NCBI GenBank assembly: GCA_017396225.1 | Contig: JAFQMP010000060.1 | Location: 1 to 39,416, forward strand | Origin: Clostridia bacterium | GTDB taxonomy: Bacteria; Bacillota; Clostridia; Oscillospirales; CAG-272 | Length of the DNA stretch: 39,416 nucleotides | Direction of reading: 5' to 3' | Position numbers and translations under genes: made by a program | Shown here: piece by piece, positions 22,993 to 30,894 of the stretch | Numbering within the stretch: position 1 is the first letter of the stretch | Layout: the number at the start of each line of letters is the position of its first letter | The notes under the pieces: generated by a model | Databases searched by the model: none | The model's input: only the letters and a program-made list of their open reading frames with translations | What the model was told of the DNA's origin: nothing

Positions 22993-24243
22993 ATGAGGCC
23001 CGAATTACTCTCCCCTGCGGGGAATATGGAAAAATTGCGCGCAGCACTGCGCTTTGGTGCTGATGCCGTCTATCTCGCAGGCAAATCCTTTGGTATGCGC
23101 TCCGCAGCCGATAACTTTACCGATGAGGAGCTGGCGGAGGCGGCAAAAATCACCCATGCCGCAGGCAAGCGCATCTATTTAACCGTTAATACCATGCCGC
23201 ACGGTGCGCAATATCCCCATTTGCGGGAATATCTGACAGCTATCAAGGATATCGGCATTGACGCTGTCATTGTCACAGACCTTGGCGTACTGCAAACGGT
23301 AAGGGAAATTCTGCCCGATATGGAAATTCACATTTCCACACAGTCAAGCATCGTCAGCCCTGCGGCGGCGAGGGCCTACGCCGCGCTCGGCGCAAAGCGT
23401 CTGGTGCTGGCAAGAGAGCTGACCCTTGCAGAGGTCAAGGAAATCCGCGCCGCCCTCCCCCCCGAGGTCGAGCTTGAGGCCTTTGTCCACGGCTCCATGT
23501 GCGTTTCCTACAGCGGCAGATGTATGCTTTCCAATCAGTTTACAGGGCGCGACGCCAATCGCGGCGCCTGCGCACAGCCCTGCCGCTGGAGCTATACCAT
23601 TGTCGAGGAAAAACGCCCCGACGAGCATCTCCCCGTCATTGAAAACGAAAACGGCACCTTCATTATGTCCTCCAAGGATATGTGCATGCTCCGCCATATT
23701 CCCGCGCTGATTGAAGCGGGGGTCAGCTCCTTTAAGATTGAGGGGCGTATGAAGAGCGCTTACTATACCGCCGTGATTTCCAACGCCTACCGCATGACAA
23801 TTGATGCCTACCTGAAAGACCCCGCGGGCTATGTTTTTGACGAGGCTGTTTACCGCGAGGTGGAAAGCGTATCGCACCGTGAATACTGCACGGGCTATTG
23901 GTTTGACAACCCGCTTGATACCCCGCATATGACCGGCACCCTCGGTTATATCCGCGAAAAGGCCTACTTTGGCATCGCCACCGCACAGGGTGACCTGCCC
24001 GCAGGGCTTGCACGCGTAACCGAAGGCGGCACGCTCTACCGCTTCCGCCAGCGCAACAAGCTGTCAAAGGGCGACAGCACTGAGCTGTTAACCCCCGGTC
24101 GGGTTGGTATTCCCACAACGATTACCGAGCTTTATGACGAAGCGGGCAACCCCATTGAATCCGCCCCCCACCCTATGATGATTTTCTATGTCAGACTGCC
24201 AATCCCTGTCGCAGAGGGTGATATTCTGCGCGCAGGAGATTAA
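22993..24243 (+). CDS. Peptidase U32-family protein (RNA-hydroxylation type)
   Basis: This is a 416-residue U32 protein. Its relatives TrhP/YrrO and RlhA carry out prephenate-dependent hydroxylation of tRNA or rRNA rather than proteolysis. The start RPELLSPAGNMEKLRAAL and DAVYLAGKSFGMR is typical. The four-cysteine set that holds an iron-sulfur cluster is visible in YSGRCMLSNQF and NRGACAQPCRWSY. SFKIEGRMKSAYYTA and the HREYCTGYW region are further family hallmarks. The ribosome site (GGAAAGGCGG) is imperfect. Which RNA is modified cannot be read from sequence. First gene of a four-gene unit. Confidence 0.9.
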   Translation: MRPELLSPAGNMEKLRAALRFGADAVYLAGKSFGMRSAADNFTDEELAEAAKITHAAGKRIYLTVNTMPHGAQYPHLREYLTAIKDIGIDAVIVTDLGVLQTVREILPDMEIHISTQSSIVSPAAARAYAALGAKRLVLARELTLAEVKEIRAALPPEVELEAFVHGSMCVSYSGRCMLSNQFTGRDANRGACAQPCRWSYTIVEEKRPDEHLPVIENENGTFIMSSKDMCMLRHIPALIEAGVSSFKIEGRMKSAYYTAVISNAYRMTIDAYLKDPAGYVFDEAVYREVESVSHREYCTGYWFDNPLDTPHMTGTLGYIREKAYFGIATAQGDLPAGLARVTEGGTLYRFRQRNKLSKGDSTELLTPGRVGIPTTITELYDEAGNPIESAPHPMMIFYVRLPIPVAEGDILRAGD

Positions 24244-24254
24244 AGGAGAACGCT

Positions 24255-25505
24255 ATGAGAAACGAACAGCTGGCAGACCTGCTGCGCCCCGATAGCTTTG
24301 ATACCATTGTCGGGCAAACGCATCTCTTTGGCCCACGCGGTGTCATTCGCCGTATGGTTGAGAGTGGCCGTGTCACCAATATGATTTTCTTCGGCCCCCC
24401 CGGTACGGGCAAAACCACCGCTGCCGCCATTATTGCCAAAATGTCGGGTATGGTATTCCGCCGCTTCAATTGCACCTCGGCAACCCTTGCCGAGGTCAAG
24501 GGCGCACTCGCCGAAACCAACAATATCTTTGGCGCAGGCGGTATTCTCCTCTACCTTGATGAAATTCAATATTTCAACCGCAAGCAGCAGCAATCCTTGC
24601 TGGAATACATGGAGGACGGACGCGTCACGCTGATTGCCTCAACCACCGAAAACCCGCACTTTTACATCTACAACGCGATTATTTCGCGCTCCTCTCTCTT
24701 TGAGTTCAAGCCCGTCCCTGCGGGAGAAATGCCCCCCGCACTGTCGCGTGCGCTGAAAAGGCTGAACGAGGAAAACAACACCGCCGTGACTGCCGACGAG
24801 GAGATTTTGACCTATATTGCATCACTGGTGCGCGGCGATGTGCGCCGCGGCATCGGACTTCTCGAAAACGCCTACTTTGCCGCAGGCGGCGAGGGGGCAT
24901 CGCACGCGATTACGCGCGAGGCAGTTGACAGCTTCCACGTCAAGGTCGGCAACTTTGATACCGACGCACATTATGACCTCTTATCCTGTCTGCAAAAATC
25001 AATCCGCGGCTCCGACCCCGATGCCACCGCCTTTTACGTGGCAAAGCTCTGTGCCGCAGGCGACCTGATTTCGCTCTGCCGCCGCTTGCAGGTGATTGCC
25101 TCGGAGGACGTGGGACTCGCCTATCCGCAGGCAGCCGCTATCACGCGCGCTTGCTGTGAGAGTGCCATGGAGCTTGGCTTCCCCGAGGCACAAATCCCTC
25201 TGGCAAACGCCGCCATTCTGCTGGCGACCGCACCCAAATCCAACTCGGCATATCTGGCGGTTGCCGCCGCGCGTGCCGATATTGATGCAGGCCTCGGCAA
25301 CACGGTGCCCACGCATCTGCAATCCCCGCTGTTCCGCGGCTACCGTTATCCGCACGACTACACCTACCACTACGTAAAGCAGCAATACCTGCCCGACGAC
25401 CTGGCAGGCAAGAAATACTACACCTACGGCGACAACAAGACCGAGCAGGCCGCTTCCGCCTATGCCGCTACCATTCGCCGCGAGGGCGGTAAAAAGAAGG
25501 AATAA
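24255..25505 (+). CDS. rarA: Replication-associated recombination protein A (RarA/MgsA) AAA ATPase
   Basis: RarA is a clamp-loader-like AAA ATPase acting at stalled forks. It has 416 residues, with RPDSFDTIVGQTHLFG, Walker A GPPGTGKT (47-54), the RarA-specific Walker B region LYLDEIQYFNRKQQQSLLEY, sensor segment LIASTTENPHF and the arginine-finger area ISRSSLFEF. The C-terminal domain contains the signature EDVGLAYPQA and later PTHLQSPLF.GYRYPHDY. AAGGAG precedes the ATG. It follows the U32 gene by 11 bases. Confidence 0.95.
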   Translation: MRNEQLADLLRPDSFDTIVGQTHLFGPRGVIRRMVESGRVTNMIFFGPPGTGKTTAAAIIAKMSGMVFRRFNCTSATLAEVKGALAETNNIFGAGGILLYLDEIQYFNRKQQQSLLEYMEDGRVTLIASTTENPHFYIYNAIISRSSLFEFKPVPAGEMPPALSRALKRLNEENNTAVTADEEILTYIASLVRGDVRRGIGLLENAYFAAGGEGASHAITREAVDSFHVKVGNFDTDAHYDLLSCLQKSIRGSDPDATAFYVAKLCAAGDLISLCRRLQVIASEDVGLAYPQAAAITRACCESAMELGFPEAQIPLANAAILLATAPKSNSAYLAVAAARADIDAGLGNTVPTHLQSPLFRGYRYPHDYTYHYVKQQYLPDDLAGKKYYTYGDNKTEQAASAYAATIRREGGKKKE

Positions 25506-25561
25506 CCAAGCAAAGACGCAAAAACAGACGTAAAACAAAAAACACCGTAAAGGAGCGCTTT

Positions 25562-26374
25562 ATGCTTTACAGTCTGCTGCTTGCCCTGCTTTTCGGGCTG
25601 ATTGAGGGCATTACCGAATGGTTGCCCATTTCCTCGACAGGACACCTCATTTTACTGCGCGCCCTGCTGCCCGTCACCTTTGACGATGCCTTCTTCTCGC
25701 TCTTTGAGGTTGTCATACAGTTAGGCGCCATTGCCGCCGTGATGCTCCTCTTTTGGGAACGCCTGTTTCCCTTTTCAAGGCGCAAGTCCGCCGCAGAAAA
25801 GCGGCATACGTGGCAGCTTTGGGGCAAAATTCTCATTGCCACCCTGCCCGCCGCCCTGCTCGGCGCGCTCCTTGGCAATTTCCTTGATACCTACCTGTTT
25901 AACCCCTTAACGGTAGGCATTACACTAATTTTTTACGGCATTCTCTTTCTCATTCCGCCGCGCGTATGGCAGAAAAAAAGCCCCTCTGATACCGTGAGTG
26001 CCAAAAAAGCCCTCGGCATTGGGCTTTTTCAATCGCTTGCCCTGATACCCGGCACCTCAAGGTCGGGGGCAACGCTGCTTGGCGGCAGCCTGCTCGGCGT
26101 GCAGCGCCCCGCAGCCGCAGAGTTCTCCTTTTTCCTCGCCATTCCCACCATGGCGGGCGCAGGGCTGTTCAAATGCCTGCAATTTTTTCTGGCGGGACAC
26201 ACCCTGTCCACCGCCGAATGGCTGCTTTTAACGCTCGGCACGCTGACCGCGTTTCTGGTATCCCGCATCGTCATTCGCTTTCTGCTCGACTTTGTGCGCC
26301 GCCACGGGCTTGCGCCCTTCGGCATCTGGCGCATCTCTCTTGGCACCCTGGTGCTTTTGTGGTATTTCCTCTGA
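25562..26374 (+). CDS. uppP: Undecaprenyl-diphosphatase UppP (BacA)
   Basis: This membrane phosphatase recycles undecaprenyl pyrophosphate to the lipid carrier for peptidoglycan and other polymers; it gives bacitracin tolerance when abundant. It has 270 residues and about seven or eight hydrophobic segments. The two active-site regions are clear: LIEGITEWLPISSTGHLIL near the N-terminus and LIPGTSRSGATLLGG in the middle. AAAGGAG precedes the ATG. It lies 56 bases after rarA and 23 bases before the Toprim gene, with no terminator between. Confidence 0.95.
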   Translation: MLYSLLLALLFGLIEGITEWLPISSTGHLILLRALLPVTFDDAFFSLFEVVIQLGAIAAVMLLFWERLFPFSRRKSAAEKRHTWQLWGKILIATLPAALLGALLGNFLDTYLFNPLTVGITLIFYGILFLIPPRVWQKKSPSDTVSAKKALGIGLFQSLALIPGTSRSGATLLGGSLLGVQRPAAAEFSFFLAIPTMAGAGLFKCLQFFLAGHTLSTAEWLLLTLGTLTAFLVSRIVIRFLLDFVRRHGLAPFGIWRISLGTLVLLWYFL

Positions 26375-26397
26375 CAACAACCGAAAGGAGCAACGGC

Positions 26398-26988
26398 ATG
26401 GAAAAATTGAAAATCCCCTACCCCATTGTGGTTGAGGGAAAATATGACCGTCTGCGCCTCTTATCGATGATTGAGGGACAAATCCTGACAACAGACGGCT
26501 TCGGCATCTTCAAAAAGCAGGAAAAGCTCTCGCTCTTACGCGCCCTTGCCGCGCGCACACCCATCATCGTGCTGACCGACCCCGACGGCGCGGGCACGCT
26601 CATTCGCGCGCACATCACCTCGGCAATCCCGAAGGAACGCATCATTCCCTTGTACGTGCCGCAAACCAAGGGCGTGGAAGCAAGAAAAAAAACCCCCTCC
26701 GCCGCAGGCTTTCTGGGCGTTGAGGGTCAGGAGCAGAAGCTGCTTTATGGGCTGCTTGCCCCCTTTGCAGGCGATACCCCCACAAGAAAGAGCGACATCA
26801 CCAAGGTAGATTTTTACGAGGACGGCCTCTCCGGTCAGGCAGGGGCAACCGATAGGCGAAACGCGCTTGCCGCACATTTCATGCTCCCCCCCGATATGAC
26901 CCCAAACGCATTACTTGCAGCACTCAATATCATCACCGACAAGGAGGGGTACAAGCGCGCCGTTGCCGCACTGTTCCCCGAAGCATAA
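26398..26988 (+). CDS. RNase M5-like Toprim protein (DUF4093-type C-terminus)
   Basis: This 196-residue protein has an N-terminal Toprim domain: PIVVEGKYDRLRL (catalytic Glu), LTTDGFGIF and IIVLTDPDGAGTLIR (DxD acidic pair). This matches RNase M5 (RnmV), which matures 5S rRNA, including the KGVEARKKTPSAAGFLGVEG segment parallel to the M5 GIGVEHA region. The C-terminal part (from about 110) with DFYEDGLSGQ is a clostridial extension. No rRNA or KsgA gene is adjacent, so 5S processing is inferred. The ATG at 26398 behind AAAGGAG was chosen over a longer frame that runs back into uppP. Confidence 0.8.
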   Translation: MEKLKIPYPIVVEGKYDRLRLLSMIEGQILTTDGFGIFKKQEKLSLLRALAARTPIIVLTDPDGAGTLIRAHITSAIPKERIIPLYVPQTKGVEARKKTPSAAGFLGVEGQEQKLLYGLLAPFAGDTPTRKSDITKVDFYEDGLSGQAGATDRRNALAAHFMLPPDMTPNALLAALNIITDKEGYKRAVAALFPEA

Positions 26989-27017
26989 AAAACGACCGCC
27001 GTGGGCGGTCGTTTTTT
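26987..27017 (+). terminator. Intrinsic terminator of the U32-rarA-uppP operon
   Basis: CGACCGCC and GGCGGTCG arms around GTG are flanked by A- and T-runs. The T/A symmetry lets it also serve the convergent YegP-like gene. Confidence 0.9.
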
Positions 27018-27020
27018 GTT

Positions 27021-27731
27021 TTACTTTTCCTCGCGGAGAACCTCAATGGGTGCGTTTGCATTGGTAATTACACTGCGGATACCGTTCTTGCAGCTTGCCT
27101 TTTGGGTATAGCCCTGCGTGCAGGAAAGAATATTCTGCCCGTTGGTGGCAATCAGGTTGAAGCGGAACTGACCTGCCTTATCATAGTAAATCTGGAATTT
27201 GGGGCATCTTTCCTCATTGATTGTCTGCAGGGTCTGGTCCTCAATGGCAGCAACGGCGGCATTTGCGCCAACGCTGGCGATGCCATTGCGGCAAGCCGCC
27301 ATAGAGCTGTAGGTCTGCGACCTTGCAATAATCTGCGTATTGGCAGCGCGAACGTTGAACACATACTTGCCGTCTGCCGTGCGCTTGATTTCAAAGCGCG
27401 CACCGGTCAACGGTGCGGGCGCATCGGCAGCAGGCTCCTCCGTCTTAGCGGGAGCTGCCTTTTTTGCAGCGGTTTTCTTTGCGGGTGCAGGCTCTGCCGC
27501 CTTGGCGGGAGCAGCCTTTCTTTCGGGTGCCTTTTTCGTGGTCTTCTTTGCAGCCTCTGCCTCTGCTGCTGCCTTTGCCTCTGCTGCTACCTTTGCCTCC
27601 GCCGCAGCCTTTGCCTCTGCCGCTGCCTTTGCCTCTGCCGCTGCCTTTGCCTCTGCCGCTGCCTTTGCCTCTGCCGCTGCCTTTGCTGCAGCCTCAGCCT
27701 TTTTCTTCTTTTTCTTGCCAAAACCAAACAT
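27021..27731 (-). CDS. YegP-like protein (two DUF1508 repeats) with an Ala/Glu/Lys helical N-terminus
   Basis: The protein has 236 residues. After MFGFG and six lysines, residues 12-59 are hexads of the type AAAEAK, predicted to form a long single helix. A Lys/Ala/Pro-rich linker (60-105) follows, resembling histone-H1-like or TolA-like tails. Two DUF1508 (YegP) modules then come: about 109-168 (RFEIKRTADGKYVFNVRAAN, QTYSSMAACRNGIASV) and 175-232 (KFQIYYDKAGQFRFNLIATN, QGYTQKASCKNGIRSV). The function of DUF1508 is unknown. AAGGGGAG precedes the ATG. The very basic, repetitive front suggests nucleic-acid or envelope binding, which is speculative. Confidence 0.85.
   Translation of the reverse strand: MFGFGKKKKKKAEAAAKAAAEAKAAAEAKAAAEAKAAAEAKAAAEAKVAAEAKAAAEAEAAKKTTKKAPERKAAPAKAAEPAPAKKTAAKKAAPAKTEEPAADAPAPLTGARFEIKRTADGKYVFNVRAANTQIIARSQTYSSMAACRNGIASVGANAAVAAIEDQTLQTINEERCPKFQIYYDKAGQFRFNLIATNGQNILSCTQGYTQKASCKNGIRSVITNANAPIEVLREEK
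27555..27680 (-). repeat. 18-bp tandem repeat encoding AAAEAK hexads
   Basis: Seven in-frame 18-base units encode residues 18-59 of the YegP-like protein; five are the same at the protein level, with one V-for-A and one E-for-K variant. Unit number may vary between strains. Confidence 0.85.
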
Positions 27732-27770
27732 ATCTGTATCTCCCCTTGTCGAAATTTGTCTTACAAGTTT

Positions 27771-27800
27771 ATTGTAGCATACAAAATATTAAAAAGTCAA
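27771..27800 (-). promoter_or_regulatory. Sigma-A promoter of the YegP-like gene
   Basis: On the minus strand, TTGACT (27795-27800) and TACAAT (27771-27776) are separated by 18 bases. Confidence 0.65.
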
Positions 27801-27872
27801 CAACCGACAATCGGAATTTTAAGGAAAAATCACGCGCGCGCGCAAATTTCTCCACTCCCCCGACTAAAAGCC

Positions 27873-27901
27873 TTGACAAATGGAAAAACTTGTGCTATAA
27901 T
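27873..27901 (+). promoter_or_regulatory. Consensus sigma-A promoter upstream of the manganese riboswitch
   Basis: TTGACA (27873-27878) and TATAAT (27896-27901) are perfect boxes 17 bases apart, with a TGC extension ahead of the -10 box. Transcription should begin near 27908, just ahead of the aptamer. Confidence 0.88.
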
Positions 27902-27913
27902 TCACTCGTATTT

Positions 27914-28040
27914 CCGTGGGGGAGTAGTTGACGCGTATACGTGTGATAGGTCAACAACACTAACCGAAAGGTTTGGTCTATCTTCATCGACAAGACTCAC
28001 GGGGCGACCCCTTTTCGCGTTGCCCCGTGGGTCTTTTTTT
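27914..28040 (+). ncRNA. yybP-ykoY manganese riboswitch with terminator expression platform
   Basis: The aptamer shows the family hallmarks GGGGAGTAG (27919-27927) and CAAGAC (27991-27996), with the hairpins TTGAC/GTCAA and AACCGAAAGGTT between. Helix P1 pairs CCGTGGG (27914-27920) with CTCACGG (27997-28003). An intrinsic terminator uses AGACTCACGGGGC (27993-28005) with GCCCCGTGGGTCT (28022-28034) and a T-run. P1 and the terminator share the same bases, so metal-bound aptamer should block termination: an ON switch, as known for Mn2+ members of this class. It controls the P-type ATPase beginning at 28063. Confidence 0.9.
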
Positions 28041-28062
28041 CCCTGCGAAGGAAAGGAGCACT

Positions 28063-30726
28063 ATGAAGCACTATCTTGAGCAAACCGATGCCGTTTTGAA
28101 GGAAACAGGCAGCTCTTTTGACGGTCTTTCGACCGCAGAGGCTGTTGAGCGCCTTGAGAAAAACGGCAAAAACAAGCTGGCTGAGGGCAAAAAGGAAAGT
28201 CTTGTGATGCGCTTCCTCAAGCAGCTTGCCGAGCCCATGACCATTATCCTGATTGTTGCCGCCATTATTTCCGCAGGCGTGGAAATCTACAACGGCATCG
28301 CAAACAGTCACTGGGAATTCCCTGCCGACGTTGTCATCATCATGGCGGTTGTTATTATCAACGCCGTCCTGGGCGTGCTGCAGGAAAGCAAAGCGGAAAA
28401 AGCCATTGAGGCGTTGCAGGAAATTGCCGCCGCCACCTCCAAGGTTATTCGTGACGGCAAGCAGATTGCCGTTCACAGCGAGGATTTGGTTGTCGGCGAC
28501 ATCATCGTGCTGGAGGCAGGCGATGCCGTCCCCGCAGATGCACGCATTATCGAATGTGCCTCGATGAAGATTGAGGAGGCCGCGCTCACAGGCGAATCCG
28601 TTCCTGTCACCAAGCAGGCAGAGGCGCTTGCCGCGGGTGCCAATGGCGATGTTTCGCTCGGCGACCGCAAGAATATGGTATTTATGGGCTCGACCGTTGT
28701 ATACGGTCGCGGCAAGGCTGTTGTCACCGGCACCGGCATGGATACCGAAATGGGTAAGATTGCCGATGCACTTGCCAACGCACAGGAGGGCAAAACGCCC
28801 CTGCAGATTAAGCTTGCGGGGCTTTCGAGGATTCTCACCTACCTCGTCATCGGCATCTGTGCCGTCATCTTCGGCGTACAGCTCATTCGTCACGGTGTCG
28901 GCTTTGACAGCATCATTTCTTCCTTTATGCTTGCCATTTCTCTGGCAGTTGCCGCTATCCCCGAGGGCCTTGCAACCGTTGTAACGATTGTGCTTTCGAT
29001 TGGCGTAACCAATATGTCCAAGCGCAACGCCATTATCCGCCGCCTGACCGCCGTGGAAACCCTTGGCTGCACACAGATTATCTGCTCCGATAAGACAGGT
29101 ACGCTGACCCAGAACAAGATGACCGTTGTTGACCACGTCGGCTCCGACGAGGCGCTGCTGGCAAACGCCATGTCACTCTGCTCCGATGCGGAGCTTGACC
29201 GCGAGGCAGGCACTGCAATCGGCGAGCCCACCGAATGTGCACTTGTTAACTACGCTGCCAAGCTGGGACTCGACAAAAACGAGCAAAAGGCACTCTTTGT
29301 CCGCGTGGGCGAGGTTCCCTTCGACTCAATGCGTAAGATGATGTCTACCGTCCACCGTACCGCCGACGGCACACTGATTCAGTTCACCAAGGGTGCGCCG
29401 GACGAGGTGCTGAAGCGCTGTACCAAAGCGCTTGTAGACGGCAAGCTCCTTCCCATGACCGAGGAAATTGCCGCAGGCATTCTTGCCGAGAACAAGAAAA
29501 TGGCAGACCGCGCCCTGCGCGTGCTCTGCGCCGCCAAGAAGGACCTCACCGCCCCTTACGAGGTCTATGACTCCGAAACCGTGGAATGTGACCTCTGCTA
29601 TATCGGCCTGGTCGGTATGATTGACCCCGTCCGTCCCGAGGTTGGCCCCGCCATTGACGAGTGCCGCCACGCAGGTATCCGCCCGATTATGATTACAGGT
29701 GACCACAAGGATACCGCAATTGCAATCGCCAAGGAGCTTGGCATCATCGAGGACGCCGCCGAGGCAATCACAGGCGCTGACCTTGACAAAATCTCCGACG
29801 AGGAGTTTGAAACCGCCGTGGAGCGCTACTCGGTCTACGCACGCGTACAGCCCGAGCACAAGACCCGTATCGTCAACGCATGGCGTAAGAAGGGGCGTGT
29901 CACCGCCATGACAGGTGACGGCGTCAATGATGCGCCCTCTATCAAGAATGCCGACATCGGCGTGGGTATGGGTATCACGGGCACTGACGTCACCAAGAAC
30001 GTGGCAGATATGATTCTGGCTGACGACAATTTTGCCACAATCGTTTCCGCCGCAGGCGAGGGTCGCCGTATTTACGACAATATCCGTAAGGCAATCCAGT
30101 TCCTGCTTGCCTCCAACCTCTCCGAGGTGCTGGCAATCTTCTTTGCAACCCTCATCGGCTTCACCATTTTCCAGCCTGTCCAGCTCCTTTGGATTAACCT
30201 GATTACCGACTGCTTCCCCGCGCTTGCACTCGGTATGGAAAAGCCCGAGGCTGATGTCATGAACCGCAAGCCGCGCGACTCACGCGAGGGTATCTTTGCA
30301 GGCGGTCTGGGTGCCGCCGTTGCCTACCAGGGCGTGCTGGTCACCCTGATTACCATTGCCTCCTACTTCCTCGGCCATTGGTTTGAAACAGGCAACTTTG
30401 AGATTACCGACAGCGTGCACGGCACGACAATGGCATTCCTTACCCTTGCGATGTGTGAGATTTTCCATTCCTTCAATATGCGCTCGCTGCGCGGCTCCAT
30501 CTTCACCCTCAAGGGTCAGAACAAGTGGCTCTGGGGCGCAGGTATTCTCTCGCTGATTCTGACCTCTGTGGTCGTACTGATTAACCCTGTTGCCAAGCTC
30601 TTCGGCATGGTTGCCATCGGCTTTGTCGAGTACGCCACCGCCATGGGTCTCGGCTTCCTTATCATTCCCCTTGTTGAGCTCGTCAAGCTGATTCACCGCC
30701 TGATTGACAAAAAGAAGGCTGCATAA
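28063..30726 (+). CDS. P-type cation-transporting ATPase (P2-type, Ca2+/Mn2+ exporter)
   Basis: This ATP-driven cation pump of the SERCA/PMCA-like group is 887 residues, about full length. It carries the actuator motif TGES (176-179), helix-4 ion site AAIPEGLATVV (PEGL 300-303), phosphorylation site CSDKTGTLTQNK (Asp343), the hinge MTGDGVNDAPSIKNADIGVG, and helix-6 WINLITDCFPALALGME. These ion-site residues match calcium-type pumps. The manganese riboswitch directly ahead argues for Mn2+ export or dual Ca2+/Mn2+ activity, as for riboswitch-controlled pumps in other Firmicutes. The ATG at 28063 behind AAAGGAG is used; a longer frame would begin inside the riboswitch. Monocistronic. Confidence 0.93.
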   Translation: MKHYLEQTDAVLKETGSSFDGLSTAEAVERLEKNGKNKLAEGKKESLVMRFLKQLAEPMTIILIVAAIISAGVEIYNGIANSHWEFPADVVIIMAVVIINAVLGVLQESKAEKAIEALQEIAAATSKVIRDGKQIAVHSEDLVVGDIIVLEAGDAVPADARIIECASMKIEEAALTGESVPVTKQAEALAAGANGDVSLGDRKNMVFMGSTVVYGRGKAVVTGTGMDTEMGKIADALANAQEGKTPLQIKLAGLSRILTYLVIGICAVIFGVQLIRHGVGFDSIISSFMLAISLAVAAIPEGLATVVTIVLSIGVTNMSKRNAIIRRLTAVETLGCTQIICSDKTGTLTQNKMTVVDHVGSDEALLANAMSLCSDAELDREAGTAIGEPTECALVNYAAKLGLDKNEQKALFVRVGEVPFDSMRKMMSTVHRTADGTLIQFTKGAPDEVLKRCTKALVDGKLLPMTEEIAAGILAENKKMADRALRVLCAAKKDLTAPYEVYDSETVECDLCYIGLVGMIDPVRPEVGPAIDECRHAGIRPIMITGDHKDTAIAIAKELGIIEDAAEAITGADLDKISDEEFETAVERYSVYARVQPEHKTRIVNAWRKKGRVTAMTGDGVNDAPSIKNADIGVGMGITGTDVTKNVADMILADDNFATIVSAAGEGRRIYDNIRKAIQFLLASNLSEVLAIFFATLIGFTIFQPVQLLWINLITDCFPALALGMEKPEADVMNRKPRDSREGIFAGGLGAAVAYQGVLVTLITIASYFLGHWFETGNFEITDSVHGTTMAFLTLAMCEIFHSFNMRSLRGSIFTLKGQNKWLWGAGILSLILTSVVVLINPVAKLFGMVAIGFVEYATAMGLGFLIIPLVELVKLIHRLIDKKKAA

Positions 30727-30737
30727 TATGCAAAAGC

Positions 30738-30767
30738 AGGTGCCCGACGGTTGTCGGGCACCTTTTT
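30738..30767 (+). terminator. Intrinsic terminator of the P-type ATPase gene
   Basis: An 11-bp stem AGGTGCCCGAC / GTCGGGCACCT with loop GGTT is followed by a T-run. Confidence 0.92.
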
Positions 30768-30822
30768 CCTATATTTCTTAAAAAATAATATAATTTCAGG
30801 ACAAAATGCAAAGCAAAATTGG

Positions 30823-30851
30823 TTGTAATTTGGGAAAAAATATGCTATAAT
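30823..30851 (+). promoter_or_regulatory. Sigma-A promoter of the DUF4965-tcdA unit
   Basis: TTGTAA (30823-30828) and TATAAT (30846-30851), 17 bases apart, with TGC before the -10 box. Confidence 0.75.
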
Positions 30852-30894
30852 GAGAACGCAAAAAGCCAACTTTTACTTATAAAGGAGAATTACT

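Noticed and set aside
27973..28062. N-terminal extension of the P-type ATPase
   Set aside because: The extra 30 codons lie in the riboswitch and its terminator; the ATG at 28063 has the ribosome site and family-like start.
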